DNA of 33,124 nucleotides from positions 1 through 33,124 of IMG/VR virus record IMGVR_UViG_3300021168_000067; one strand, given 5' to 3'. Each line of letters opens with the position of its first letter. Position 1 is the stretch's first letter. Below, piece after piece: positions 5,763 through 11,782 of the stretch. The notes below the pieces were generated by a model. That model was given only the letters and a program-made list of their open reading frames with translations, was not told the DNA's origin and made no database searches. Made by a program: the position numbers and the translations under genes. This DNA is from a virus.

Positions 5763-6267
5763 CTTGTCCTCCCTTTGAGCGCACTTCTACCAAACCTTCA
5801 GTCACAGCATTTTTCAATGTTTCCAAATTCCCTCCAGCGGCAGCAAATTCTGCAACAGACTTGCCGTCAAATTTGAGCAGAAGCGCCATCCGCTCAAACT
5901 TCCCGGTCCCCACTTTACGCGGATTATGTTTTACTAGAGTCACGATATACCCATCTGGAGGCGTTTGTAAAGGGACTTTCTTTTGAGATGGTACCGATAG
6001 CGGCTTTGGCGTGGTCTTAGAAAAGAGTGGCTGCATTTCCGCTGGAGTTCTTTTCGCCAACTCCAAGCAGCGTTCACAGGTGGCCTTCTTATCATCCAGC
6101 ACAAACATTCCACGAGGCAAATTCTTGACTCCACAGATGGCAATGCCTGCACTGATTTCTTGCAGATCTACCCATTTGCTTGGTTGGCTTCTAGTCCAGT
6201 GCAAATGGATTTCAATAGGCTCTTCTTGCTTCCCTTTTAATTTTGGCGGCGCGGCGCTTTTCTTCAT
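5755..6267 (-). CDS. Hypothetical protein with CxxC and conserved C-terminal module, 170 aa
   Basis: Contains ICGVKN at about 45 and ATCERCLELAKR at about 63-74, suggesting one zinc site (C45, C64, C67 with one more ligand). A Pro/Lys linker follows, then a C-terminal module (HNPRKVGTGKFERMALLLKF ... GNLETLKNAVTEGLVEV) related to the end of the 206-aa protein at 4565. The ATG at 6267 has a poor ribosome site and lies 56 nt inside the upstream gene; an in-frame TTG further in is possible. Likely a nucleic-acid-associated accessory protein, but this is inference. Confidence 0.6.
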   Translation of the reverse strand: MKKSAAPPKLKGKQEEPIEIHLHWTRSQPSKWVDLQEISAGIAICGVKNLPRGMFVLDDKKATCERCLELAKRTPAEMQPLFSKTTPKPLSVPSQKKVPLQTPPDGYIVTLVKHNPRKVGTGKFERMALLLKFDGKSVAEFAAAGGNLETLKNAVTEGLVEVRSKGGQDG

Positions 6268-6412
6268 TGTGCGTTTTCACCAGTTGTGTGATGATGTTGC
6301 GGAATCGCTTATCGCCTGGGATTTCCTGTATAGTTCTCATTAGAGCTGATAGGTCTGGTTCTTTGAGATGCGTTCGTAGCATCAAATAAACCTCTTTCAT
6401 TGAATCATGCAT
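6212..6412 (-). CDS. Small basic helical protein, 66 aa
   Basis: MHDSMKEVYLMLRTHLKEPD, then a very basic end (EEKRRAAKIKREARRAY). AAGGA lies 8 nt before the ATG and the start overlaps the upstream stop. Its 3' end overlaps the next gene by 56 nt. Not recognised; the basic tail suggests nucleic-acid contact. Confidence 0.55.
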   Translation of the reverse strand: MHDSMKEVYLMLRTHLKEPDLSALMRTIQEIPGDKRFRNIITQLVKTHNEEKRRAAKIKREARRAY

Positions 6413-6665
6413 TGGTTATTTCCTTTCTAGTATCGTCCTCATAAGGCAGCCAATGAGAACGACCAGCATCCTCCGCAGCGCGGCGGTCAGCTACATCACG
6501 GTCCATTTGTTCAATAACGGCAGCGATCCCATGCATTATCGCGTGCTTGATTTCATTTGTCAGTTCTGGCCATTGCGGTAGAGCTGCTCGCCAAAACACT
6601 TCCGCAAGCTTCTCACGATACTCAATCCGCGCGATGACTCTCTCAGCTTGGTTATCTGCTCCCAT
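6405..6665 (-). CDS. Hypothetical helical protein, 86 aa
   Basis: AAAGGAGCATCCGG precedes ATG 6665. The sequence (RVIARIEYREKLAEVFWRAA, then IKHAIMHGIAAVIEQMDRDV) is almost wholly helical. The stop overlaps the following start. No family recognised. The 84-bp gap after the upstream gene (6666-6749) holds no clear signal beyond ribosome-site-like AAGGAG motifs. Confidence 0.6.
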   Translation of the reverse strand: MGADNQAERVIARIEYREKLAEVFWRAALPQWPELTNEIKHAIMHGIAAVIEQMDRDVADRRAAEDAGRSHWLPYEDDTRKEITNA

Positions 6666-6749
6666 CCGGATGCTCCTTTAATTCTAGTGGGCGGAGACGG
6701 CACGTGCGATCTCCTTTAAGCTTCGCATCCTTGAGAAGCACCCCAAATG

Positions 6750-6962
6750 TTATTTTCTTTCTGCCCTGCCAAGCAGTCGCCCGTTAGGTGCATAGAACTT
6801 GGTGACATTACCATAGGTGCTGGCGGTGCCTGCACTGCTTCCATCAGCATTGTAGAAGCGAGTCGTGGGCGCATCCCGTTGCTTGGTGCTTTCTGGGTAG
6901 GCAAATGAAGCAAAGACGAATGCCAGTATGATGGCCAAAACTACGATCAGGAACCAACGCAT
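6750..6962 (-). CDS. Exported or membrane-anchored small protein with two YxxxGr repeats, 70 aa
   Basis: Start at 6962 (MRWFLIVVLAIILAFVFASF) because AGGAG lies 8 nt before it, while the ATG at 6968 is only 2 nt away. Residues 3-22 are a signal peptide or anchor. The rest has two related beta-hairpin units, TRFYNADGSSAGTAS and TKFYAPNGRLLGRAE, a pattern seen in bacterial and phage exported proteins. It likely sits outside the inner membrane. Function unknown. Confidence 0.65.
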   Translation of the reverse strand: MRWFLIVVLAIILAFVFASFAYPESTKQRDAPTTRFYNADGSSAGTASTYGNVTKFYAPNGRLLGRAERK

Positions 6963-6964
6963 GA

Positions 6965-7285
6965 TCATATCTCCTTAAAGCCGAAGATATCAACCATCCA
7001 GACAATGCCAGTTTCATAAACAGCAATGTCGCCCACACACATGGAGATATGCCGCAGTCCCCTGCTAAGGATAAGATCCCGAGCCTCTCCATTAGATGAC
7101 CAATTTTCTCCTTGCATGCTGCTGTAGGCATCTTCAAGATCATTGGCCACAATTATCTTAAGCAATATGTGGGTCTTGTTCAAGTTTTTTGGATCAGGTA
7201 CTATCCCGTGTTTTTTCAGATGGTCAAAGCCCATAATCCCATCACTAAAGAATTCTGGGCGCATATACCAGATAGTTAGTTTCAT
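6965..7285 (-). CDS. Conserved phage protein with HxSMxVGD motif, 106 aa
   Basis: Starts MKLTIWYMRPEFFSDGIMGF after GGAGGAGCAA. Near the end is RHISMCVGDIAV (about 80-91), resembling the H-S-M-S-V-G-D signature seen in YodL-like and other small phage proteins. The family is conserved but lacks a defined role. It overlaps the upstream gene by ATGA, and its stop is inside the ribosome site of the next gene. Confidence 0.65.
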   Translation of the reverse strand: MKLTIWYMRPEFFSDGIMGFDHLKKHGIVPDPKNLNKTHILLKIIVANDLEDAYSSMQGENWSSNGEARDLILSRGLRHISMCVGDIAVYETGIVWMVDIFGFKEI

Positions 7286-7527
7286 TTGCTCCTCCTATAT
7301 GTGCCAAACGGATCGCACTGTCTAGCGAACTTGGCCAGCGGATGGATATCTGATTCACCGTTTTTCCATTCTTCGGCTAACTCAAGTTCTGCTATGGGAA
7401 TTAGGAACTCATGTATGTTGGTTCCCAGCCACTTGACATTAATCTTGCCATGGAGTATCTCAATCCGCGTTATCACACCACGATGCACTGGATCAGATTT
7501 CCTGGCGATGATGTCACCTCGTTTCAT
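7282..7527 (-). CDS. Hypothetical protein, small beta-barrel type, 81 aa
   Basis: MKRGDIIARKSDPVHRGVIT followed by VKWLGTNIHEFLIPIAELEL looks like a small SH3/Tudor-like beta protein with a charged tail. GGAGAAAGTAA precedes the ATG, which lies inside the end of the upstream gene. No catalytic motif; function unknown. Confidence 0.6.
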   Translation of the reverse strand: MKRGDIIARKSDPVHRGVITRIEILHGKINVKWLGTNIHEFLIPIAELELAEEWKNGESDIHPLAKFARQCDPFGTYRRSK

Positions 7528-7729
7528 TTACTTTCTCCATTTCACGAAGCTGGATAATGCCATCTTCGGCATAAGCTGTTTCATCGTGACGACGTATGCG
7601 CACATGACTGATGCTTTCGCTGTGCTTGCGAAGAGACTGCACCAGCATGCGGGCTTGCGTAGTGTTGGCAGCATAGAACCTGAACAAAGCAAAGCCTCCA
7701 TAGGTGACTGCTATGTATTCCTTTTCCAT
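7514..7729 (-). CDS. Hypothetical protein, 71 aa
   Basis: Start at 7729 (MEKEYIAVTYGGFALFRFYA) with AAGGAAACAAG upstream; the longer frame from 7771 is only the shadow of the preceding gene. A predicted alpha/beta protein (RMLVQSLRKHSESISHVRIR). It overlaps the genes on both sides by 14-19 nt. Not recognised. Confidence 0.55.
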   Translation of the reverse strand: MEKEYIAVTYGGFALFRFYAANTTQARMLVQSLRKHSESISHVRIRRHDETAYAEDGIIQLREMEKVNETR

Positions 7730-7875
7730 CTTGTTTCCTTTTCTAGTAATTGCATTGCAACATCGATCCATAGTTTCGCGTACTTATCGCCGCGTTTTGC
7801 ATCTAGAACAATTTCAGCCGCCTTGGCTGCAGAGTGTCCTAATTTCTTTAACGCTTCATATTCGGTCATTGTCAT
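7711..7875 (-). CDS. Small helical phage protein, 54 aa
   Basis: MTMTEYEALKKLGHSAAKAA, then EIVLDAKRGDKYAKLWIDVA. The pattern LGHSxAKAxEIxxDAxRGDxxAxxWI recurs in small phage proteins. An AAAAGGAAACCGAAA site precedes ATG 7875 (second ATG at 7869). It overlaps the next gene by 19 nt. Function unknown. Confidence 0.6.
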   Translation of the reverse strand: MTMTEYEALKKLGHSAAKAAEIVLDAKRGDKYAKLWIDVAMQLLEKETRWKRNT

Positions 7876-7889
7876 TTTCGGTTTCCTTT

Positions 7890-8612
7890 TTATTTCCTTT
7901 CCAACAAATGATTACTCCTACCGCCGCTGATTTGACGGTTGAGACTGATGCTGTCACCGGCCGCGCGTCCTGCTGCTGCATCAGCACCTTGCTTTATGCG
8001 CTGCTTTTTCAGCGGCACAGTAGTCCAGCGTGCATTCATATAAATCTTGTTCAATTGCTCCTCGTTCCTGTAGAGCGCAGGTAAGTTGCCAGGATTGCCT
8101 TGGGGATTGTAGACGGGCTGTGCCTTACCTGCTAGTTCTATATGTAGGATAAGCAATCGCTCGCTCAGCCGTGCATAGCAACCACGGCGAAAGTCATAGA
8201 TGTTGACCCCAGGATAGTTGCGGCCATAGGCCAAAGACAATCGCTCAGAAGTTTTAACCAAGTAAGCTGCCATCTCTTTGACCATGATTATGTTATGTTT
8301 CTTTCCAACCAAAGTCCAGGGTTGTCCCTTCTTGCTGCGTACAAGTGCCCTTATAAAGTAGAGCTTGCAAATGGCAAGGATTAGCGTGCGCTTTGCTGGA
8401 CTAGAATTCCAATTGCTTACATAGTCTTCATGACTTACTTGTTCTTGATCTTCAACCTTTAACTGTGCTTCCTCCAGGCCATGCGCTGCCAGCAATTCCG
8501 CTACCTTGGCGGCATAAGTCGCCGCCTCCGCTTCAGTAACGCCTTTATCATCCGCCTTGGCTTTCAAGGCGCGCAGCTTCCGCATCAAGCTGTTATTGAT
8601 TTCTTCTGTCAT
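7890..8612 (-). CDS. DUF2786/DUF7168-like phage protein, 240 aa
   Basis: Residues 10-50 (MRKLRALKAKADDKGVTEAE, AATYAAKVAELLAAHGL) match the DUF2786 helical domain found in phage and bacterial proteins. The following part (ICKLYFIRALV..., NIIMVKEMAAYLVKTSERLS, then G-C-YARLSERL and the end with GDSISLNRQI) fits the associated C-terminal domain, often called DUF7168. Biochemical role unknown. Start at 8612 is supported by CACGGAGAAGTCA upstream. Confidence 0.75.
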   Translation of the reverse strand: MTEEINNSLMRKLRALKAKADDKGVTEAEAATYAAKVAELLAAHGLEEAQLKVEDQEQVSHEDYVSNWNSSPAKRTLILAICKLYFIRALVRSKKGQPWTLVGKKHNIIMVKEMAAYLVKTSERLSLAYGRNYPGVNIYDFRRGCYARLSERLLILHIELAGKAQPVYNPQGNPGNLPALYRNEEQLNKIYMNARWTTVPLKKQRIKQGADAAAGRAAGDSISLNRQISGGRSNHLLERK

Positions 8613-8642
8613 TGACTTCTCCGTGAGCATTTGGTAAAATCT

Positions 8643-8936
8643 TTAGATGCATATTTTTATGAACAGAGTTTCTATCGCATTATGGGCATACTCCCCTTCT
8701 ATTATGTCACGGTTTGTTAAGTCTACTTGGTCGTTCTGGTCACCAATAGCAAACACGTCTATTTCCTCATCACTCAACGTGGCTAAAAATTTGTCAACAC
8801 GTTCCCAGTCTATGGTTTCACAAGTTGTGTCATCTTCAAAGTTTGTTGGCAACTTGAAATTCCGATCTGGAGCCATTCCTTGGTCATAGAACATCAAATT
8901 CACACAGTGGTAAACGTGTTGCAGCGGCTTGATCAT
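8643..8936 (-). CDS. Hypothetical acidic protein, 97 aa
   Basis: Start at 8936 (MIKPLQHVYHCVNLMFYDQG) after GGAGAGAGCA, a 5' module repeated at two other genes here. Acidic, no recognised domain (DEEIDVFAIGDQNDQVDLTN). It ends 30 nt before the DUF2786-like gene. Function unknown. Confidence 0.6.
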   Translation of the reverse strand: MIKPLQHVYHCVNLMFYDQGMAPDRNFKLPTNFEDDTTCETIDWERVDKFLATLSDEEIDVFAIGDQNDQVDLTNRDIIEGEYAHNAIETLFIKICI

Positions 8937-8989
8937 TGCTCTCTCCATCTTGTGCAGTAGTACATCGCCGATCTAAGTCACCGTCACGT

Positions 8990-9244
8990 TCATGTTTCTT
9001 CTTCTTTGATCAACGTTTCTCCTGGGCCTCGGAAGGTGTCTGGGTCAAATGATGGATCACGGTCGTTAGCAAAGTTAGAACATAGTGCTACTCCGAATTT
9101 GGAAATTGTATAGTGAACAATTATCCATCCAGCATCGAACCCTGTGACTACTGTCCTAGTTATAAAGTGTTCGTCTTTCTTTTCGTAGACTCGTCGACAT
9201 GCTGCTCTGCGCCCCTTCAAAGCAACTTTTTCTTTATACTCCAT
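8990..9244 (-). CDS. Hypothetical protein, 84 aa
   Basis: Start chosen at 9244 (MEYKEKVALKGRRAACRRVY) with GGAGACAAATAAA upstream. The frame is open further to 9328, but that part overlaps a strong terminator hairpin and is unlikely to be translated. Beta-rich middle (TRTVVTGFDAGWIIVHYTIS). Not recognised. It lies immediately after the terminator, so it needs read-through or its own promoter. Confidence 0.55.
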   Translation of the reverse strand: MEYKEKVALKGRRAACRRVYEKKDEHFITRTVVTGFDAGWIIVHYTISKFGVALCSNFANDRDPSFDPDTFRGPGETLIKEEET

Positions 9245-9270
9245 TTTATTTGTCTCCATGCTAACAGTGT

Positions 9271-9311
9271 AAAAAGACCCGGACCTAAAAGGGGGACCAA
9301 AAAGGTCCGGG
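9271..9311 (-). terminator. Intrinsic terminator on the minus strand
   Basis: Perfect 9-bp stem CCCGGACCT/AGGTCCGGG (9278-9286/9303-9311) with a 16-nt loop. It is followed on the minus strand by TCTTTTT, a clear U-tract. A second stem, CCGTCACC/GGTGACGG (9319-9326/9337-9344), lies just upstream in transcription order, after the stop of the gene at 9356. Confidence 0.8.
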
Positions 9312-9355
9312 CAAGTCACCGTCACCAAAGGGTTTAGGTGACGGAAGTCACTACT

Positions 9356-9694
9356 TTAACGCTTCCAACCTTTTTCCATATCGTGATAATCTGGATCCGG
9401 GTTATAGTCCTTAGTCTTGCGATATTCGTATGGGTCAACCCATCCATTCTTGTCCCTAAGCAACGCCACTCGCTTTTTGTCAGACTGGATAACACTCACG
9501 CGGGTTCCAAGATCCTTGGCCAGATACCTTCCAATATCATACTTGGCAAGAGGAGTGTTGTCAGGATTATTTCTACCAAACGCCAACTGGCAAGCATCGG
9601 CAGCACGCTCCGCCTTTTCGATACGACAGTTCATCAGGGTCCACGTTGGCGGTCCACTGCTTCCAGGCATCACTGCCCAATACTTCATAGTCAT
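9356..9694 (-). CDS. Hypothetical protein, 112 aa
   Basis: Start at 9694 (MTMKYWAVMPGSSGPPTWTL) after GGAGAGAGCA; the longer frame to 9769 has no site. N-terminal beta part, central helix (IEKAERAADACQLAFGR), and an acidic aromatic end (DYNPDPDYHDMEKGWKR). It directly precedes the terminator at 9271-9311 and so is probably the last gene of its transcript. Not recognised. Confidence 0.55.
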   Translation of the reverse strand: MTMKYWAVMPGSSGPPTWTLMNCRIEKAERAADACQLAFGRNNPDNTPLAKYDIGRYLAKDLGTRVSVIQSDKKRVALLRDKNGWVDPYEYRKTKDYNPDPDYHDMEKGWKR

Positions 9695-9881
9695 TGCTCT
9701 CTCCAAATGCGCGTGGTGCAGCGCACATTGTATAAAGTATGATTGCACCCTGAGCATCTGCCCTCTCACGACAGACGCCTAGCTGCAATCCATTCGGCCG
9801 CCATCTGTGCCGCACAGCATCTAGTAATCACCGCTTATCTTTGCTGATTGAGGTGAACGTTGGCTGGCATTGACACAGAGG
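9695..9881. other. 187-bp gap without a supportable gene
   Basis: Only very short frames occur here. A TATACAAT element on the minus strand near 9730 is at a plausible distance before the gene starting at 9694, but no matching -35 hexamer precedes it. I see no strong hairpin. Together with the two weak genes up to 10218 this is the least densely coded part of the leftward unit. Confidence 0.3.
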
Positions 9882-10037
9882 TTAGGCTGTTTGCAGATTG
9901 AAGAACAGGTTACTCACACTCCATTCATTCGTGCCGCACCACAACATTCGCATACGGCGCATACGCGCGCCGCATGTAATGCAGTGTTGCCTTACGAACG
10001 TGGCGTCGTCGTCAGTGGCATCGCTAGGGGCTTTCAC
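9882..10037 (-). CDS. Possible small zinc-binding peptide, GTG start, 51 aa
   Basis: From GTG 10037 the frame reads MKAPSDATDDDATFVRQHC, then ITCGARMRRMRMLWC, a C-x2-C plus a third Cys in a basic context, like small phage zinc fingers. The ribosome site is poor (AATAGG). It fills part of a 450-bp region otherwise lacking genes. Coding is suggested mainly by the CxxC/WC pattern, so certainty is low. Confidence 0.35.
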   Translation of the reverse strand: MKAPSDATDDDATFVRQHCITCGARMRRMRMLWCGTNEWSVSNLFFNLQTA

Positions 10038-10082
10038 CTATTCTGTTTTCAAACAGCTTTTCGCATCATTGTGTGCGAATCT

Positions 10083-10256
10083 TCAGCTTATGGGCGCAGG
10101 CCTCTTGTGCATCACCGCAGCGGGCCACTGCTTCCTAAGCACCGGAGCAGCAACTAGTAGTGTACCCCATAAAGCTACGAGTAGCAACAGGAATTTGTTT
10201 GCTTGGTTTGGTGGGCTTTTAGCTAAATTTCCAAGCACCGAAAAATGACATTCCAT
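10083..10256 (-). CDS. Possible small membrane peptide, 57 aa
   Basis: The frame from ATG 10256 contains a convincing membrane segment (KFLLLLVALWGTLLVAAPVL) followed by a basic stretch (RKQWPAAVMHKRPAP). It overlaps the end of the methyltransferase gene by 38 nt; an internal GTG at 10238 would shorten the overlap. The ribosome site is weak for both. Similar mini membrane proteins are abundant in this window, which supports it somewhat. Confidence 0.35.
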   Translation of the reverse strand: MECHFSVLGNLAKSPPNQANKFLLLLVALWGTLLVAAPVLRKQWPAAVMHKRPAPIS

Positions 10257-10800
10257 GGCAACCATTTCCATTTAGAAGTTCTATATTTCCTGGTCCTAAA
10301 TTTTCTGTGAGAAATTGCTCAGTCAGCATATGTGGATGACCTTCGTGGGGTGGTATGTTGATCCACTCAAAGAGTCTGATGGTCTTGGCCAAGGCGCGGG
10401 CATTATTCAGTATTTGTTTAGGATCATCCACGTGTTGCAGCACATTATAGATCCATGCTTCATCAAATTTGAATGCTTGCCAAAATTCGTTTTTAAGTTC
10501 TTCACCTTTCACATTCCAGAAAGTAATACGCGCAGCTTCATATCGCTTAAGAACCCATTCTGGCTGCGGTAAAGGATCTACCACAAAGCCAGTCACATTA
10601 ATAGCTTTCAAAAGTAAACTGACAGGACCACCACCGATATCTATTACAGTGGCACCGCGCATGTCTATATTGAAATCACTCCGCCAATCGCCGGTGAATG
10701 TTAATCCCATGCGCTTGGCGTAGACCATCTGCTTGGTCTCTTCGCCATAAGTGTTGCAACAGTTTCCCCAGAATTTTTGTTCAAAGTCAATCTTTTCCAT
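10219..10800 (-). CDS. Class I SAM-dependent methyltransferase-like protein, 193 aa
   Basis: Motif I is TVIDIGGGPV (51-60), followed by VVDPLP (D75) at the end of beta2 and the helix-strand FDEAWIYNVLQHVDDPKQIL typical of post-motif regions in UbiE/SmtA-like methyltransferases. The substrate cannot be inferred; it lacks DNA-methyltransferase catalytic motifs. Start 10800 is supported by GGAGAGAGCAT. It is not closely similar to the other methyltransferase at 5088-5762. Confidence 0.8.
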   Translation of the reverse strand: MEKIDFEQKFWGNCCNTYGEETKQMVYAKRMGLTFTGDWRSDFNIDMRGATVIDIGGGPVSLLLKAINVTGFVVDPLPQPEWVLKRYEAARITFWNVKGEELKNEFWQAFKFDEAWIYNVLQHVDDPKQILNNARALAKTIRLFEWINIPPHEGHPHMLTEQFLTENLGPGNIELLNGNGCHGMSFFGAWKFS

Positions 10801-10852
10801 ATGCTCTCTCCATTGCTTTCATCAATTCGGCAACAAGCAGTGCCTGTCAACA

Positions 10853-11035
10853 TCATATGCGCTCCGGTGGTTCGATAGCCTCAAGTATTGCTTCTTCGCG
10901 TGTCATGCCGCGAACGTTTTCACATTCGTCCGTGGACAATTGCTCGAACGTAATTCCTTGCTTGCCACATGCAGCACAGGTGCCAATAAATGGCAGCCCC
11001 TTCGGCGAAGTCCGATTAACGAGAAGATGTTTCAT
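10853..11035 (-). CDS. Conserved small zinc-ribbon-like phage protein, 60 aa
   Basis: Start 11035 (MKHLLVNRTSPKGLPFIGTC) after TGGAGCGCAT. Contains TCAACGKQGITF and DECENVRGMTREEAILEAIE; the C-x2-C-G ... eCeN-RGmt pattern is found in many small phage proteins. One zinc site is plausible (two Cys near residue 20 plus the later Cys). Its start overlaps by ATGA the stop of an upstream open stretch that lacks a normal start. Function unknown. Confidence 0.65.
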   Translation of the reverse strand: MKHLLVNRTSPKGLPFIGTCAACGKQGITFEQLSTDECENVRGMTREEAILEAIEPPERI

Positions 11036-11163
11036 ATGCGCTCCAGGTAGTCGAAGGGACGAGACCACATTGAATTCCAGTCGGGATGCTGGCGCACCGG
11101 CAGCGGCGGAATAAGCCGCAGCCTTGCCTCATCTGGAAGATAGCGAGAAACCGGTCTATCATG
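11032..11163 (-). pseudogene. Coding-like stretch without a normal start codon
   Basis: This frame reads HDRPVSRYLPDEARLRLIPP, then LPVRQHPDWNSMWSRP and FDYLERI, ending with a TGA that overlaps the next ATG. Composition and the coupled 3' end look genuine. Upstream it stays open only to a TAG near 11194 and contains no ATG, GTG or TTG before a GTG at 11097, which lacks a ribosome site. It may be a gene that lost its start or suffered a frameshift, or a 21-aa peptide from 11097. Confidence 0.35.
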
Positions 11164-11167
11164 AGAT

Positions 11168-11401
11168 TTATTTGATAACGGTGATGGTGACGGCTACCTT
11201 GGCACCGACTTTGAAATTAGTTGGTGGATCATCCTTCCCTAAGAACAACCATTCAGTGCTGCCTTCCAGCAGAATGGCCCATCCCATGTCTTCAGTCTTG
11301 GTTTCTATTTCACTGTTAGGGTTGTTTGGATCCTTCTTCCAGCTCCGCAGCAATTGTATCTTGCGTTCAAGCTTCTTGATGCTGGAATAGAATTTGATCA
11401 T
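11168..11401 (-). CDS. Small beta-rich hypothetical protein, 77 aa
   Basis: After a basic helical start (MIKFYSSIKKLERKIQLLRS), the body (GWAILLEGSTEWLFLGKDDP, KVGAKVAVTITVIK) resembles small phage beta-sandwich proteins that end with a G-x-x-V-x-I-T-I strand. ATGA overlap with the upstream gene. No function known. Confidence 0.6.
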   Translation of the reverse strand: MIKFYSSIKKLERKIQLLRSWKKDPNNPNSEIETKTEDMGWAILLEGSTEWLFLGKDDPPTNFKVGAKVAVTITVIK

Positions 11402-11619
11402 AGCGGATAGAGCTCCTTCAACTTATCGATGCCCAATTTTTCCTCACCGTCTTTGATTACTATGCGTTTGAGTATTCGTTCACCTCCAGCTGATGGGAAC
11501 ATGAGATTTCCTAGTTGATTTGTTTGCAACATGTCATTGACGCCTCCAGCAAAAGGAGGCCCATGCCAGATTTGTGCTTCGGCGCCTTTAGTTGATCTGA
11601 GATATACTAGTTCACTCAT
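11398..11619 (-). CDS. Hypothetical protein, 73 aa
   Basis: MSELVYLRSTKGAEAQIWHG, then a Gly/Asn-rich middle and a basic helical end (GIDKLKELYPL). The start lies 8 nt inside the upstream gene, the stop overlaps the next ATG. No recognised domain; support is by gene chaining and length. Confidence 0.55.
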   Translation of the reverse strand: MSELVYLRSTKGAEAQIWHGPPFAGGVNDMLQTNQLGNLMFPSAGGERILKRIVIKDGEEKLGIDKLKELYPL

Positions 11620-11782
11620 GATGATGCTCCTTTTCTAACTCCAGATTGCGTGCCATAGCACAGATGTGATCACAGCAATTCTGCACTGGCCTATGGACCA
11701 TGGAGAAAGCTGAATGGTTCCTGGCGAGTTCCGAAATCTTTTCAGCTAAATCACGTAGGTCTTTGCTTTCGGGCGTGCTCAT
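11612..11782 (-). CDS. Small helical protein, 56 aa
   Basis: Start at 11782 (MSTPESKDLRDLAEKISELA), overlapping the polymerase stop as ATGA, with GGAG 8-9 nt before it. C-terminal NCCDHICAMARNLELEKEHHHE has clustered Cys and His that could bind a metal. Translationally coupled to the DNA polymerase, hence maybe a replication accessory peptide; this is inference. Confidence 0.6.
   Translation of the reverse strand: MSTPESKDLRDLAEKISELARNHSAFSMVHRPVQNCCDHICAMARNLELEKEHHHE

Noticed and set aside
6693-6737. 14-codon frame MRSLKEIARAVSAH upstream of the signal-peptide gene
   Set aside because: Too short to support, with no clear ribosome site; the AAGGAG motifs nearby can be explained otherwise.
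7286-7930. Plus-strand ORF of 214 codons
   Set aside because: It is the antisense shadow of four overlapping minus-strand genes with good ribosome sites and coupled starts.
9271-9328. N-terminal extension of the 84-aa gene through the terminator
   Set aside because: The extra 28 codons coincide with the terminator stem and U-tract and lack a ribosome site.
9898-10248. Plus-strand ORF of 116 codons
   Set aside because: Antisense to the local gene direction, no ribosome site, and composition unlike a folded protein. The minus strand offers better though weak alternatives.
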